Origin: Denitratimonas yunnanensis (SeqCode)
GTDB lineage: Bacteria; Pseudomonadota; Gammaproteobacteria; Xanthomonadales; Xanthomonadaceae
Assembly (NCBI GenBank): GCA_026410415.1
Contig: JAPMLR010000002.1
Coordinates: 351,010 to 415,009, forward strand
DNA length: 64,000 nucleotides
Direction: 5' to 3'
Below, piece by piece: positions 24,081 to 32,915 of the stretch; within the stretch, counting starts at the first letter, position 1; each line of letters opens with the position of its first letter. The notes beneath the pieces are model-generated. The model did not search any database and was not told the DNA's origin. It saw only the letters and a program-made list of their open reading frames with translations. The position numbers were made by a program, and so were the translations under genes.

Positions 24081-24190
24081 CCGTAGGTCGGGGTTACACC
24101 CCCGACATTGCGTGCGCATCGGCATTTCCGACATGGCATGCGTTTCGGCACATCCCAACATCCCGTCGCGCGCGTAGGCGCGACCTACGG
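24081..24190. repeat. REPIN unit 4 (110 bp), upstream of RAYT
   Basis: Forward REP, spacer with the variant ATTTCCGACATGGCATGCG, then the convergent GCGC-arm REP. It begins about 90 bases upstream of the RAYT start and so may lie in its promoter region. Confidence 0.85.
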
Positions 24191-24205
24191 TGGGTGGCCG
24201 CATCC

Positions 24206-24315
24206 CCGTAGGTCGGGGTTACACCCCCGACATTGCGTGCGCATCGGCATTTCCGACATGGCATGCGTTTCGGCACATCCCAACATCCCGTCGCGCGCGT
24301 AGGCGCGACCTACGG
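24206..24315. repeat. REPIN unit 5 (110 bp)
   Basis: Almost an exact copy of unit 4, set 125 bases further on, which points to tandem duplication of REPIN plus linker. Confidence 0.85.
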
Positions 24316-24330
24316 TGGGTGGCCGCATAT

Positions 24331-24356
24331 CCGTAGGTCGGGGTTACACCCCCGAC
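24331..24356 (+). repeat. Single REP at the macB 3' end
   Basis: Left half of what would be a third 125-base period; the right half is missing, and the macB stop codon follows 8 bases later. The hairpin lies just after macB and could stop its transcript. Confidence 0.8.
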
Positions 24357-24363
24357 GTTGCGG

Positions 24364-26346
24364 TCACTCGTACGCCAGCGCCGCCACCGGGTCCATGTAC
24401 GCGGCTTTGCGTGCGGGCAAAAAACCGAACACCACGCCGGTGAGGAAGGCGCAGGTGAAGGCGAGCAGCGCGGGGCCGGCGGAGAACGCGACGGGCATGC
24501 CGAAGCGTTGCACCAGCATGCCGATGCCGATGCCGAGCGCCACGCCGAGCAGGCCGCCGATGCCGCACACCACGATGGCCTCGATGTTGAACTGCATCAG
24601 GATGTCGCGGCGGCGCGCGCCGGTGGCCATGCGGATGCCGATTTCGCGGGTGCGTTCGGTGACGCTGACCAGCATGATGTTCATCACGCCGATGCCGCCG
24701 ACGATCAGCGAAATCGCCGCCACCGAACCCAGCAGCGCGGTCATGGTATCGGCGGTGGCCGAGACCGCTTCCTGCAGTGAGGCGGTGTTGCGCACCTGGA
24801 AATCCACGGTGCGATGACGTTCGGTGAGCAAATCGGTGATGGCGGCTTCGGTGCGGGCCATCGCGGCGTCGCTGGCGACCTTCACCGTGATGCTGCCGAG
24901 GAACGATTGTCCGAACAGGCGCATGAAGCCGGTGGAGAGCGGAATCAAGGCCACGTCGTCCTGATCCTGTCCCCAACTCGATGCGCCCTTGGCCGACAGC
25001 ACGCCGATCACCTCGAACGGCACATTGCGCACCAGAACGAAGGTGCCGACGGGATCGCCGCCGTCGGGGTACAGGTTCTGCACCACGGTCTGCCCTAGCA
25101 CGATGACCGGCGCGTAGCCGCGGACATCTTCGTGCGTGACGAAGCTGCCGCTTTGCATCGGCCAGTCGCGTAACGCCTGGAAATCCGGCCAGACGCCCTG
25201 CACCGAGCTGCGGTAGTCGCGATTGCCGACGCGCAGCACCGCGCTGCTGGAACGCTCGGGCGACACCAGGGTGACATCGGGAATGGAACGCAGCGCCTCG
25301 GCATCTTCGGGGGTGAGCGTGGCGATGTCGCCGGCGCCACGGAATCCGGCGGCGCCGGGTCGTACCGACAGTTGGTTGCTGCCCATTGCGGCGATGCGTT
25401 CGAGCACCGATTGCTTGCTGCCGTCGCCGATGGCAAGCATGGCGATGACCGCAGCCACGCCGATCACCACGCCGAGCAAGGTGAGGGCGGTTCGGAACAG
25501 ATTGCTGCGCATCGAGCGCAACGCCATCTTCACGGCTTCGGCGACTTCGCCGGCAATGCCCAGCGCACTGCGAGTGCCGAGCGATGCCGGTTGGCGTGCC
25601 GCGCGCGAGCCGGCCTCTTGCGTGGTGTCGGATACCACCTTGCCGTCGCGCAGTTCGATCACGCGCCGCGCGTGGGCGGCGATGCCCGGATCGTGGGTGA
25701 TGAGGATGACGGTGCGGCCTTCCTCGTTGAGGCGCTGCAGCAGCGCGAGCACGTCGCGGCCGGATTGGCTGTCGAGTGCGCCGGTGGGTTCGTCGGCCAG
25801 GATCACGGGTGCATCGTTGACCAGTGCGCGGGCAATCGCCACGCGCTGTTGCTGGCCGCCGGACAGTTGGCCGGGGCGGTGTTCGCCGCGCTCGCCGAGG
25901 CCCAGTTGCGTGAGCAGTTCCATCGCGCGTTCGCGCCGGGCGTGGCGGCCGAGGCCGGCGTAAGCCGCCGGGATTTCCACGTTTTCCGCGGCGGAGGCAT
26001 CGGCCAGCAGATTGTAGCGCTGGAACACGAAACCGAACGCGTCGCGACGCAACGCCGCGAGTTCGTCCGGAGTGAGTGAAGCCACATCGCGTCCGAGGAC
26101 CTGGTAACGGCCGGCCGTGGGGCGGTCGAGGCAGCCAAGGATGTTCATCAGCGTGCTCTTGCCCGAACCGGACTGGCCGACGATGGCGACGAACTCGCCG
26201 GCGTGAATCTCCAGATCCACGCCATCCAGCGCCACCACGCGGGCCTCGCCACTGCCGTAATGGCGGCCGACGCCGCTCAGGCGCAGCAACGGAGCGTCGG
26301 ACGTGCGTTCGGGCGGGAGTGCCACTGCGGATTCGCGCGGGTTCAT
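24364..26346 (-). CDS. macB: MacB-type ABC exporter, fused ATPase-permease
   Basis: A 660-residue MacB-family protein. The N-terminal ATPase has Walker A GQSGSGKSTL, signature LSGGQQQRVAIARAL and Walker B ILADEPTGALD. The permease has one helix near residue 285 (TALTLLGVVIGVAAVIAMLA), a large periplasmic MacB core domain, and three C-terminal helices. It works with MacA and an outer-membrane TolC to export peptides, macrolides or lipids; TolC is not encoded here. Its ATG overlaps the macA stop (ATGA). A REP lies immediately downstream. The substrate is not readable from sequence. Confidence 0.93.
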   Translation of the reverse strand: MNPRESAVALPPERTSDAPLLRLSGVGRHYGSGEARVVALDGVDLEIHAGEFVAIVGQSGSGKSTLMNILGCLDRPTAGRYQVLGRDVASLTPDELAALRRDAFGFVFQRYNLLADASAAENVEIPAAYAGLGRHARRERAMELLTQLGLGERGEHRPGQLSGGQQQRVAIARALVNDAPVILADEPTGALDSQSGRDVLALLQRLNEEGRTVILITHDPGIAAHARRVIELRDGKVVSDTTQEAGSRAARQPASLGTRSALGIAGEVAEAVKMALRSMRSNLFRTALTLLGVVIGVAAVIAMLAIGDGSKQSVLERIAAMGSNQLSVRPGAAGFRGAGDIATLTPEDAEALRSIPDVTLVSPERSSSAVLRVGNRDYRSSVQGVWPDFQALRDWPMQSGSFVTHEDVRGYAPVIVLGQTVVQNLYPDGGDPVGTFVLVRNVPFEVIGVLSAKGASSWGQDQDDVALIPLSTGFMRLFGQSFLGSITVKVASDAAMARTEAAITDLLTERHRTVDFQVRNTASLQEAVSATADTMTALLGSVAAISLIVGGIGVMNIMLVSVTERTREIGIRMATGARRRDILMQFNIEAIVVCGIGGLLGVALGIGIGMLVQRFGMPVAFSAGPALLAFTCAFLTGVVFGFLPARKAAYMDPVAALAYE

Positions 26347-27518
26347 CGGCGCGGCCCTGGACCCATCATGCCCATCGGCGGACGCATACTGCCGCCGGCG
26401 GCAGCCGGTGCGTTCGTCGGTGGGAGCAACACGGTATCGCCTTCGGCGAGGCCGGACACGATTTCCACCTTCTCGCGATCACGCAGACCGGTTTGCACCG
26501 GGCGCGGGGGCGTGCCTTCCGGGCCGGGCACACGCACGAAACTCTGACCGCGCGACTGCGGCGGCGAGAACACCGCGGCGATCGGCACGGTGACGACGCC
26601 TCGGGCTTCGGACACGGTGAAGAACACTTGTGCGGTCATATCCGGAAGCAGGGCGCCATCGCTGTTGTCGACATCGATCAGCACCTTGTAGAGCACCACT
26701 TCGTTGACGATGTCCGGCGTGGGCTGGATCTGTCGCACTTCGCCCTGCCAGCGTCGATCGGGCTGACCGAGTGTGGTGAACCAGGCCGACATGCCGGTCT
26801 GGATGCGGACGATGTCGGCTTCGGCCACCTGTGCGGTCACGGTCATCGTGTCCAGATCGGCGATGCGCAGGATCGTCGGCGCGGTCTGGTTGGCGTTGAG
26901 GGTCTGGCCTTCCAGCGCAGTGAGCGACACCACGGTGCCCGCGATCGGCGCGTAGATGCGCGAATACCCGAGATTGGCGATGTTGCCGTCAAGCGTGGAC
27001 TGGGCTTCTTTCAGCTGTGCGCGCAGCGAGACGATCTGGGCTTCCGCCTGCTTGAGTTGTGCCGCGCTGGTGTCGAGCACCTCGCGCGCGATCAGGCCGC
27101 GCTCGGCCACGCTCTGGTTGCGCGTGTGGGTGGCCCTGGCCAGTTCCAGCGTGGCCTGGCGTTCGGACAGCTGCGCTTTGAGGCTGTCGACGCGGGCGCG
27201 GTTGCCTTCCACCTGGCTCTCGTAGATGCGCGGGTCGATCTCGGCCAGCAGGGTGTCCTGTTCGACACGGTCGCCGACATCGACGTGCAGCTTTTCGAGC
27301 TGGCCGGAGAGCTGCGCGCCGACATCGACGTATGTCTTGGGGCCGATCTTGCCGAGCGCGGACACGGTGATCTCGATATCGCCGAGGCTGGCGACGGCCG
27401 TGGCCGCCGGCGCGGCTTGCTGGCTCTTGCTGCCGAATTTCCACCACGCCAGGGCGCCGAGGGCGAGCACGAGGACGATGGCGAGAATCGGAATGAACGG
27501 GCGGCGGGCAGACGGCAT
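26343..27518 (-). CDS. macA: MacA-type periplasmic adaptor (RND/HlyD family)
   Basis: An inner-membrane-anchored adaptor of 391 residues. One N-terminal helix (FIPILAIVLVLALGALAWW) is followed by the lipoyl half GDIEITVSALGKIGPKTYVDV, a long coiled-coil hairpin (about 105-180: KAQLSERQATLELARATHTR), the second lipoyl half GYSRIYAPIAGTVVSLTALE and beta-barrel/membrane-proximal domains. The tail is rich in Pro, Gly and Met. The start is the ATG at MPSARRPFIP; a longer frame only overlaps the sensor gene. It couples MacB to TolC. It is translationally coupled to macB. Confidence 0.9.
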   Translation of the reverse strand: MPSARRPFIPILAIVLVLALGALAWWKFGSKSQQAAPAATAVASLGDIEITVSALGKIGPKTYVDVGAQLSGQLEKLHVDVGDRVEQDTLLAEIDPRIYESQVEGNRARVDSLKAQLSERQATLELARATHTRNQSVAERGLIAREVLDTSAAQLKQAEAQIVSLRAQLKEAQSTLDGNIANLGYSRIYAPIAGTVVSLTALEGQTLNANQTAPTILRIADLDTMTVTAQVAEADIVRIQTGMSAWFTTLGQPDRRWQGEVRQIQPTPDIVNEVVLYKVLIDVDNSDGALLPDMTAQVFFTVSEARGVVTVPIAAVFSPPQSRGQSFVRVPGPEGTPPRPVQTGLRDREKVEIVSGLAEGDTVLLPPTNAPAAAGGSMRPPMGMMGPGPRR

Positions 27519-27564
27519 GGATGGATCCTTGGAATGATGTGGCAGGTGTGCAGGAAACGGGAGA

Positions 27565-28035
27565 TCAGGGCGTGCGTTCGCGGCGTTCGCCACGATGGCG
27601 CGGGCCGATGAGGCGGGCGAGGCGCTGGCGCTCTTCCGGCGTCGCGCGCGAGGCCAGGTCGGCGAGCAGCGCGTGCGCTTCTTCCGCCGTCCGGCTTTCG
27701 CTGGCGCGCAACTGCGCAAAGGCATCATCCAGCCGCGCCGGTTCGAACGGTTCGGCCTGCAGTGCCTCGCGCACCGCGTCGCGCGCCTTCGCCATGTGGC
27801 CGATGCGCGCATGCATCGCCTCGCGGTGCTTGGCCATCACGGCGTCCACCAGTTCGCCGCGCTCCTCGGACAGGGCGTGGCGCAGCGACCCGGGGTGGAA
27901 CATCGGGCGCGGCTCGCGGTGGCGCATTTCAGCCGGAACGGGGCGGGAATGGAATACCACCCACACCAAACCCACGCCCAGCGCGAGGTTGAGCGCGAGC
28001 GAGGCAAGCAGGATGTAACGCAGCGAACGGGTCAT
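27565..28035 (-). CDS. Periplasmic heavy-metal-sensor-like protein (CnrX/ZraP type)
   Basis: A 156-residue protein with an N-terminal membrane anchor (YILLASLALNLALGVGLVWVV) and an all-helical periplasmic domain rich in Met, His, Glu and Arg (MFHPGSLRHALSEERGELV, VMAKHREAMHARIGHMAKAR). The layout fits the CnrX/ZraP/Spy group that bind metals or act as chaperones in envelope stress. It lies between the sigma/anti-sigma pair and macAB, 10 bases from the anti-sigma stop. In the CnrYXH system a similar protein works with an anti-sigma, so a signalling role is likely but not proven. Confidence 0.75.
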   Translation of the reverse strand: MTRSLRYILLASLALNLALGVGLVWVVFHSRPVPAEMRHREPRPMFHPGSLRHALSEERGELVDAVMAKHREAMHARIGHMAKARDAVREALQAEPFEPARLDDAFAQLRASESRTAEEAHALLADLASRATPEERQRLARLIGPRHRGERRERTP

Positions 28036-28045
28036 CGGAATGTCC

Positions 28046-28399
28046 TCAGGGGTCGAACGCGAGGTAGTCGTCGTCGATCAGGGCAAGGCTGAGCAGGTCG
28101 GATTCCTGAATCTCGGTGGACAGCGTCTCGGGCATCAGGCCGCTGCCCAGTCCCACACCGGCGGCCAGCGCCAATGCGAATGCGGGTGCGGCCATGCGGG
28201 CGCCACCGAGGTCGTGCCACAGCGCGGCCAGCACGTCGCGAAGGCGGGGGCGTGCCGGTTGTGTGGCCGCGAGAATTGCCGCACGCAGCGCCAGTGGCGC
28301 TGTCGGCGGCGTGGAGGTGGCCAGCCACGCATCCAGGCGTGCGTCTGCGGCGCGTTCCGCGTCTGCTCGCGTTGTGTCGGGGGCGTGGGTGGGGTTCAT
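28046..28399 (-). CDS. Putative anti-sigma factor, single-pass membrane protein
   Basis: A 117-residue protein with a soluble N-terminus (ADARLDAWLATSTPPTAPLA), one hydrophobic segment (MAAPAFALALAAGVGLGSGL) and a short acidic periplasmic tail ending DDDYLAFDP. No ZAS motif is seen. It follows the ECF sigma gene directly, the usual place of its antagonist. CCGGAG lies 8 bases before the chosen ATG; an earlier ATG at 28435 would overlap the sigma stop. Called by position and topology; similarity to CnrY-type anti-sigmas should be tested. Confidence 0.6.
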   Translation of the reverse strand: MNPTHAPDTTRADAERAADARLDAWLATSTPPTAPLALRAAILAATQPARPRLRDVLAALWHDLGGARMAAPAFALALAAGVGLGSGLMPETLSTEIQESDLLSLALIDDDYLAFDP

Positions 28400-28427
28400 C
28401 GCGGTAACTCCGGGGAAAATGGGAACG

Positions 28428-28985
28428 TCAGGCATCGTGCAACATCGCGCGCAGATTGCGTCGGGCCCGCGCCAGCAGGGATTCCAGCGCGTCTACGGAA
28501 ACCTCCAGCACGGCGGCCGCTTGGGCGTTGCTCTGGCCTTCGTAGTGACACAACAGCAAAGCTTCGCGTTGGCGATCGGGCAACGCCGCCAGCGCATCCT
28601 CGACGCGAAGCTGGCGCTGGGCCGATTCCAGCGCGCGCTCGGGCGCTTCGCCCGGATCGGGCAATTCCATATCTTCGACCGGCACATGATCGCGGCGGCC
28701 GCGCAGGCGGTCCTGGCACAGATTGAACGCGACGCGATAAAGCCACGTCGAGAATCGCGCCTGACCGCTTCGCCACTGCGGCAACTGCCGAAACGCGCGC
28801 AAAAAAGTGTCCTGCGCCACGTCCTGCGCATCGGCGTCGTTGCCGAGCGAGCGCCAGGCGAGGCGATGCACCATCGCCAGATGACGGTCCACCAGCGCTG
28901 CGAACGCACGTGCGTCGCCCGCCGCGGCACGCGCCACGTCGGCGGCATCGGGATCGATGGATGCGGCGGGAGCCGCCGGCGTCAT
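28428..28985 (-). CDS. ECF RNA polymerase sigma factor
   Basis: A 185-residue ECF sigma factor. Region 2 is DAQDVAQDTFLRAFRQLPQW and the following RFSTWLYRVAFNLCQDRLR; region 4 is ALPDRQREALLLCHYEGQSN with the helix-turn-helix AAAVLEVSVDALESLLARA. The regions are joined by an acidic linker PVEDMELPDPGE. ATG 28985 is chosen because GGGAGC lies about 10 bases upstream; ATG 29027 is the alternative. It probably controls this module (EF-hand, sigma, anti-sigma, sensor, macAB), with the downstream membrane proteins holding it inactive. Confidence 0.9.
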   Translation of the reverse strand: MTPAAPAASIDPDAADVARAAAGDARAFAALVDRHLAMVHRLAWRSLGNDADAQDVAQDTFLRAFRQLPQWRSGQARFSTWLYRVAFNLCQDRLRGRRDHVPVEDMELPDPGEAPERALESAQRQLRVEDALAALPDRQREALLLCHYEGQSNAQAAAVLEVSVDALESLLARARRNLRAMLHDA

Positions 28986-29054
28986 GGCTGGCAGCTCCCG
29001 CGTCGGGCAGGGAAGGGAACCATCCATCGAAAGTAGCAGGATGCGGGACACCGA

Positions 29055-29507
29055 TCAGCGCGTGGCCGGCTTTTCGCCACGCTCCGGTCGCGGGCCGCGC
29101 GGATGGCGCTTGGCTCCGGTCTGGCGGAACTCCTCGGTGCTGACGGTGCCATCGCCATCGAGGTCGCGTGCGGCGAGACGCTCCTGACGTTTGGCAACGA
29201 ATTCCTCGACCGGGATCGCGACCTCTGCGCCGGAACGGTGCGATCCGCCGCGTTTGTGCATGCGTTCGCCACGGTGCTTCTCGCGCATCGCGGCGAACTC
29301 GCCGGCGTCGATGACGCCATCGCCGTTGGCGTCCAGTGCGGTGGCATGGGCGAGGATCCGCTCGTTGGCTTCGGCCAGGACGACCGGTTGCGGGCCGCGT
29401 TCGCCACGGCGCGAGGTGTCTTTCCCGGGGTTGCCGGCCAGGACGGAGGTGCCGAGAAGTGCGGTGGACAGTGCCAGCGCGGTGAATGACAGGGTTCGGA
29501 TCGACAT
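29055..29507 (-). CDS. Exported EF-hand protein
   Basis: A 150-residue periplasmic protein. A signal peptide (SFTALALSTALLGTSVLAG) precedes two EF-hand loops: DANGDGVIDAGEF (about 59-71) and DLDGDGTVSTEEF (about 115-127), both with the expected Ca ligands. The rest is rich in Arg, His and Gly. AGGAG lies 9 bases upstream of the ATG. It heads the leftward sigma-macAB group, divergent from ccoN. It could bind calcium or other divalent metals in the envelope and feed the metal-sensing system; that link is inference. Confidence 0.83.
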   Translation of the reverse strand: MSIRTLSFTALALSTALLGTSVLAGNPGKDTSRRGERGPQPVVLAEANERILAHATALDANGDGVIDAGEFAAMREKHRGERMHKRGGSHRSGAEVAIPVEEFVAKRQERLAARDLDGDGTVSTEEFRQTGAKRHPRGPRPERGEKPATR

Positions 29508-29666
29508 GGGGAACGCTCCTTGTTGGGTCGGAAAGGCCGCGTCGTGATGCAGCCGGACGTTTCAACGTGGTGGGGTCGCAGTTCCGTCGCAGGCCCGCTG
29601 GAACCCGTTCAGCTCCGCTGTCAAGGCGAAAAAAAACGGGGCTTGGCCTATGCTGCCCCCGCTGAT

Positions 29667-29680
29667 TTGACGCAGGTCAA
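29667..29680 (+). promoter_or_regulatory. FNR/Anr-type box upstream of ccoN
   Basis: TTGACGCAGGTCAA is a perfect inverted repeat of the half site TTGAC and fits the FNR/Anr consensus TTGAT-N4-ATCAA in 8 of 10 positions. Its centre is 63 bases before the ccoN ATG; a class II site centred at -41.5 would put transcription start near 29715. cbb3 operons are commonly under FNR/Anr control, so low-oxygen induction is expected. The CRP-like Clp in this window is not the predicted ligand. Confidence 0.72.
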
Positions 29681-29736
29681 TTGCCCCTTACCCCCTTGCG
29701 GGCATCATGCCCGCCGCCCCTGTATCGAGGTCGCTC

Positions 29737-31167
29737 ATGTCTTCGGCAACGCTCAACGAAACCTACAACGACAAGGTGGTGCGCCAGTTTGCGGTGATGA
29801 CCGTGGTCTGGGGCATCGTCGGCATGCTGGTTGGCGTCATCATCGCTGCCCAGCTGTATTTCCCCGATCTCACCCACGGCATTTCGTGGCTGAGTTATGG
29901 CCGCCTGCGGCCGTTGCACACCAACGCGGTGATCTTCGCGTTCGGTGGCTGCGCGTTGATAGGCACCAGCCTGCACGTGGTGCAGCGCACCTGCCATGCC
30001 AGATTGTTCGGCGGGCCGCTGATCCCGTTCGTGTTCTGGGGCTGGCAGGCCGTCATCGTGCTGGCCGCGATCACGTTGCCGCTGGGCATCACCCAGGGCA
30101 AGGAATACGCCGAGCTGGAGTGGCCGATCGATATCCTGATCACGCTGGTCTGGGTGGCCTACGCGGTGGTGTTCATCGGCACCATCGCCAAGCGCCGGGT
30201 CAGCCACATCTACGTGGCCAACTGGTTCTATGCCGCCTTCATCATCGCGGTGGCGCTGCTGCACATCGTCAACAACCTCGCGTTGCCGGTGGGCATGACC
30301 AAGTCGTACCAAGTCTACACCGGCGCGGTGGATGCGATGGTGCAGTGGTGGTACGGCCACAACGCGGTCGGATTCTTCCTGACCGCCGGCTTCCTCGGCA
30401 TGATGTACTACTACGTGCCCAAGCAGGTCGGCCGACCGATCTATTCGTACCGGTTGTCGATCGTGCATTTCTGGGCGCTGATCGCGGTCTACATGTGGGC
30501 CGGCCCGCACCACCTGCAGTACACCGCGCTGCCGGATTGGGCGCAGTCGCTCGGCATGGTGTTCTCGCTGATCCTTCTGGCCCCGAGCTGGGGCGGCGCG
30601 ATCAACGGCATCATGACCCTCTCGGGGGTCTGGTACAAACTGCGCACCGATCCGATCCTCAAGTTCCTGATCGTGGCGCTCTCGTTCTACATGATGAGCA
30701 CGTTCGAAGGCCCGATGATGTCGATCAAGACGGTCAACGGCCTGTCGCACTACACCGACTGGACCATCGGCCACGTGCATTCGGGCGCGCTCGGTTGGGT
30801 CGCGATGATCTCCATCGGTGCGCTGTACGCCATGCTGCCGCGCCTTCTGGGCCTGACCCGGATGCATTCGGTGAAGGCCATCGACCTGCACTTCTGGATC
30901 CATACCATCGGCACGCTGTTCTACATCGCGGCGATGTGGATCGCGGGCGTGATGCAGGGCCTGATGTGGCGCGCCGCCGGCGACGACGGCACGCTCACCT
31001 ACACCTTCGTGGAGTCGGTGGCGGCCACCTATCCGTATTACCTGATCCGCCTGTTGGGTGGCCTGCTGGTGCTCAGCGGCATGCTCCTGATGGCGTGGAA
31101 CGTGTTCAAGACCTATCGCATGGCGAAGATCGCGCCGATCGCGATTCCGGCCCCGGCGCATGCGTGA
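29737..31167 (+). CDS. ccoN: cbb3-type cytochrome c oxidase subunit I
   Basis: The catalytic subunit (476 residues, 12 or more helices) carrying low-spin heme b and the heme b3-CuB site, reducing O2 to water and pumping protons. Histidine-bearing segments are [38 protein letters not shown] with the cross-linked Tyr/His region, [16 protein letters not shown] and [15 protein letters not shown]. The ATG follows GAGG by about 7 bases. It is first of the ccoNOQP operon and lies behind an FNR-type box. Length is typical. Confidence 0.96.
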   Translation: MSSATLNETYNDKVVRQFAVMTVVWGIVGMLVGVIIAAQLYFPDLTHGISWLSYGRLRPLHTNAVIFAFGGCALIGTSLHVVQRTCHARLFGGPLIPFVFWGWQAVIVLAAITLPLGITQGKEYAELEWPIDILITLVWVAYAVVFIGTIAKRRVSHIYVANWFYAAFIIAVALLHIVNNLALPVGMTKSYQVYTGAVDAMVQWWYGHNAVGFFLTAGFLGMMYYYVPKQVGRPIYSYRLSIVHFWALIAVYMWAGPHHLQYTALPDWAQSLGMVFSLILLAPSWGGAINGIMTLSGVWYKLRTDPILKFLIVALSFYMMSTFEGPMMSIKTVNGLSHYTDWTIGHVHSGALGWVAMISIGALYAMLPRLLGLTRMHSVKAIDLHFWIHTIGTLFYIAAMWIAGVMQGLMWRAAGDDGTLTYTFVESVAATYPYYLIRLLGGLLVLSGMLLMAWNVFKTYRMAKIAPIAIPAPAHA

Positions 31168-31177
31168 GGAGATGGCA

Positions 31178-31846
31178 ATGAGTCAGGACAACGTCAAACC
31201 AGAAAACAACAAGCACGAGAAGATCGAGAAGAACGTCGGCCTGATGGCCGTGCTGATCGCGGTCGCCATCTCTTTCGGCGGGCTGGCGGAGATCGTTCCG
31301 CTGATGTTCCAGGCCGAGGCCGTGGAGCCGGCGCCGGGGGTGAAACCCTATCCGGCGCTGGAGCTGGCCGGGCGCGACATCTACGTACGTGAGGGCTGCT
31401 ACAACTGCCATTCGCAGATGATCCGCACGCTGCGCTTCGAGACCGAGCGCTACGGCCACTACTCGCTGGCCGGTGAATCGGTCTACGACCGGCCGTTCCA
31501 GTGGGGCAGCAAGCGTACCGGCCCGGACTTGGCGCGTGTCGGCGGGCGTTATTCGGACGACTGGCATCAGGTCCACCTGATCAATCCGCGCGACGTGGTG
31601 CCGCAATCCAACATGCCGGCGTATCCGTGGCTGGCGGATGCGCCGCTGAACGTGGACAGCGTGGCCCGGCGCATGGGCGCGCTGCGGGCGCTTGGCGATC
31701 CGTACACCGACGAGGACATCGCGGGCGTGGCGGCAGCGCTGGACGGCAAGACCGAGCTGGATGCGATGGTGGCCTATCTGCAGGGGCTCGGGCGTCATGC
31801 GCCGCGTCCCGGCTCGCAGGCCAATGCGACGGGAGCCGCGCAATGA
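31178..31846 (+). CDS. ccoO: cbb3-type oxidase mono-heme subunit II
   Basis: A membrane-anchored cytochrome c of 222 residues that passes electrons to CcoN. One N-terminal helix ([21 protein letters not shown]) is followed by the heme c site CYNCH and the axial methionine probably in [18 protein letters not shown] sits 6-7 bases before the chosen ATG; two earlier in-frame ATGs overlap the ccoN end. The stop overlaps the ccoQ start (ATGA). Confidence 0.95.
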   Translation: MSQDNVKPENNKHEKIEKNVGLMAVLIAVAISFGGLAEIVPLMFQAEAVEPAPGVKPYPALELAGRDIYVREGCYNCHSQMIRTLRFETERYGHYSLAGESVYDRPFQWGSKRTGPDLARVGGRYSDDWHQVHLINPRDVVPQSNMPAYPWLADAPLNVDSVARRMGALRALGDPYTDEDIAGVAAALDGKTELDAMVAYLQGLGRHAPRPGSQANATGAAQ

Positions 31847-32016
31847 ACGCAGGCACCTGGTCCGGACTGGTCACGGCGGTATTGCTGGCGCTGTTTGTCT
31901 ACAGCTGCTTCTGGGCCTACAGCAAGCGCCGCACCGCCGATTTCGAGGAAGCTGCGCGGCTGCCGCTTGAGGATGCGCCGCTGGAAGCCGACAACATGAA
32001 GGGAGGTCGCCCATGA
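31843..32016 (+). CDS. ccoQ: cbb3-type oxidase small subunit CcoQ
   Basis: A 57-residue protein with one membrane helix ([20 protein letters not shown]) and the charged tail typical of CcoQ/FixQ, which stabilises the assembled oxidase. It overlaps ccoO by 4 bases and ccoP by 4 bases. Confidence 0.9.
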   Translation: MNAGTWSGLVTAVLLALFVYSCFWAYSKRRTADFEEAARLPLEDAPLEADNMKGGRP

Positions 32017-32915
32017 GCGCCGCTTGGTCGTGGTATGTGATAGCGCTGGTGGTACTCAATATCGCCGCTTACACGTGGCTGCTGTGGTGGACTGCACGGC
32101 GTCGCCCCGGCGATCCCGCGCCCGAGGAGACCAGCCATGTGTGGGACGAGGACATCACCGAGTACAACAAGCCGTTGCCGAAGTGGTGGATCAACCTGTT
32201 CTACCTGACCATCGTGTTCTCCATCGGTTACCTCGTCTGGTATCCGGGCATGGGTTCGTTCGCCGGTGTGGGCAAGTGGACGTCGGTTGCCGAGCACGAT
32301 GCCGACGCAGCCAGGTCGCAGGCAGTGCTTGATGCCACCTTCGCGCGTTTCCGCGACCTGCCGATCGACCAGATCGCGAAGGATCCGGAAGCCCTGCGTC
32401 TGGGACGCGGCATCTTCGCCAACACCTGCAGCACCTGCCACGGCTCCGATGCCAAGGGTGCGCGCGGATTCCCGAATCTGACCGACGCCGATTGGCAGTG
32501 GGGCGGCACGCCGGACGACATCCTCAATACGGTGCTGCATGGCCGTCAGGCCGTCATGCCGCCGTTTGGTGAAGTGGTCGGCGGTACCCAGGGTGCTACC
32601 GAAGTGGCGGTGTACGTGCAGTCGCTGTCGGGGATGCGCGTGGATCCGGCGCTGGCTGCCGCAGGCAAGGCCAAGTTCGATATGGTCTGCACCGCATGTC
32701 ACGGTGCCGACGGTACCGGCAACCCGCTGCTCGGCGCGCCCAACCTGACCGATGACATCTGGCTGTACGGCAGTGATTTCGACACGCTGCGCAACGCCGT
32801 GCTGGAGGGCCATAATGGCGCCATGCCCGCGCACGAGCCGATCATCGGCGAAATGCGCGCCCGCTTGGTGGCAGCCTGGGTCTGGGCGCAGTCGCATGGA
32901 GGAAAGGAACAATGA
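32013..32915 (+). CDS. ccoP: cbb3-type oxidase di-heme subunit III
   Basis: A 300-residue subunit with two N-terminal membrane helices (SWYVIALVVLNIAAYTWLLW and WINLFYLTIVFSIGYLVWY) and two c-type heme domains, CSTCH (about 144-148) and CTACH (about 228-232). Methionines in AVMPPFGE and GAMPAHEP are likely axial ligands. It is the entry point for electrons from soluble cytochromes c. It overlaps ccoQ and the next gene by 4 bases each. Confidence 0.95.
   Translation: MSAAWSWYVIALVVLNIAAYTWLLWWTARRRPGDPAPEETSHVWDEDITEYNKPLPKWWINLFYLTIVFSIGYLVWYPGMGSFAGVGKWTSVAEHDADAARSQAVLDATFARFRDLPIDQIAKDPEALRLGRGIFANTCSTCHGSDAKGARGFPNLTDADWQWGGTPDDILNTVLHGRQAVMPPFGEVVGGTQGATEVAVYVQSLSGMRVDPALAAAGKAKFDMVCTACHGADGTGNPLLGAPNLTDDIWLYGSDFDTLRNAVLEGHNGAMPAHEPIIGEMRARLVAAWVWAQSHGGKEQ

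Noticed and set aside
23041-24356. Repeat array as a CRISPR
   Set aside because: Units are inverted pairs with conserved spacers, not identical direct repeats with unique spacers, and no cas gene is nearby. The GTAG heads and the RAYT explain them.
29555-29590. ECF-type promoter (GGAAC and TGAAAC words) upstream of the EF-hand gene
   Set aside because: The words occur on the right strand but the distance to a CGT-type -10 does not fit either known spacing; too weak to list as a feature.
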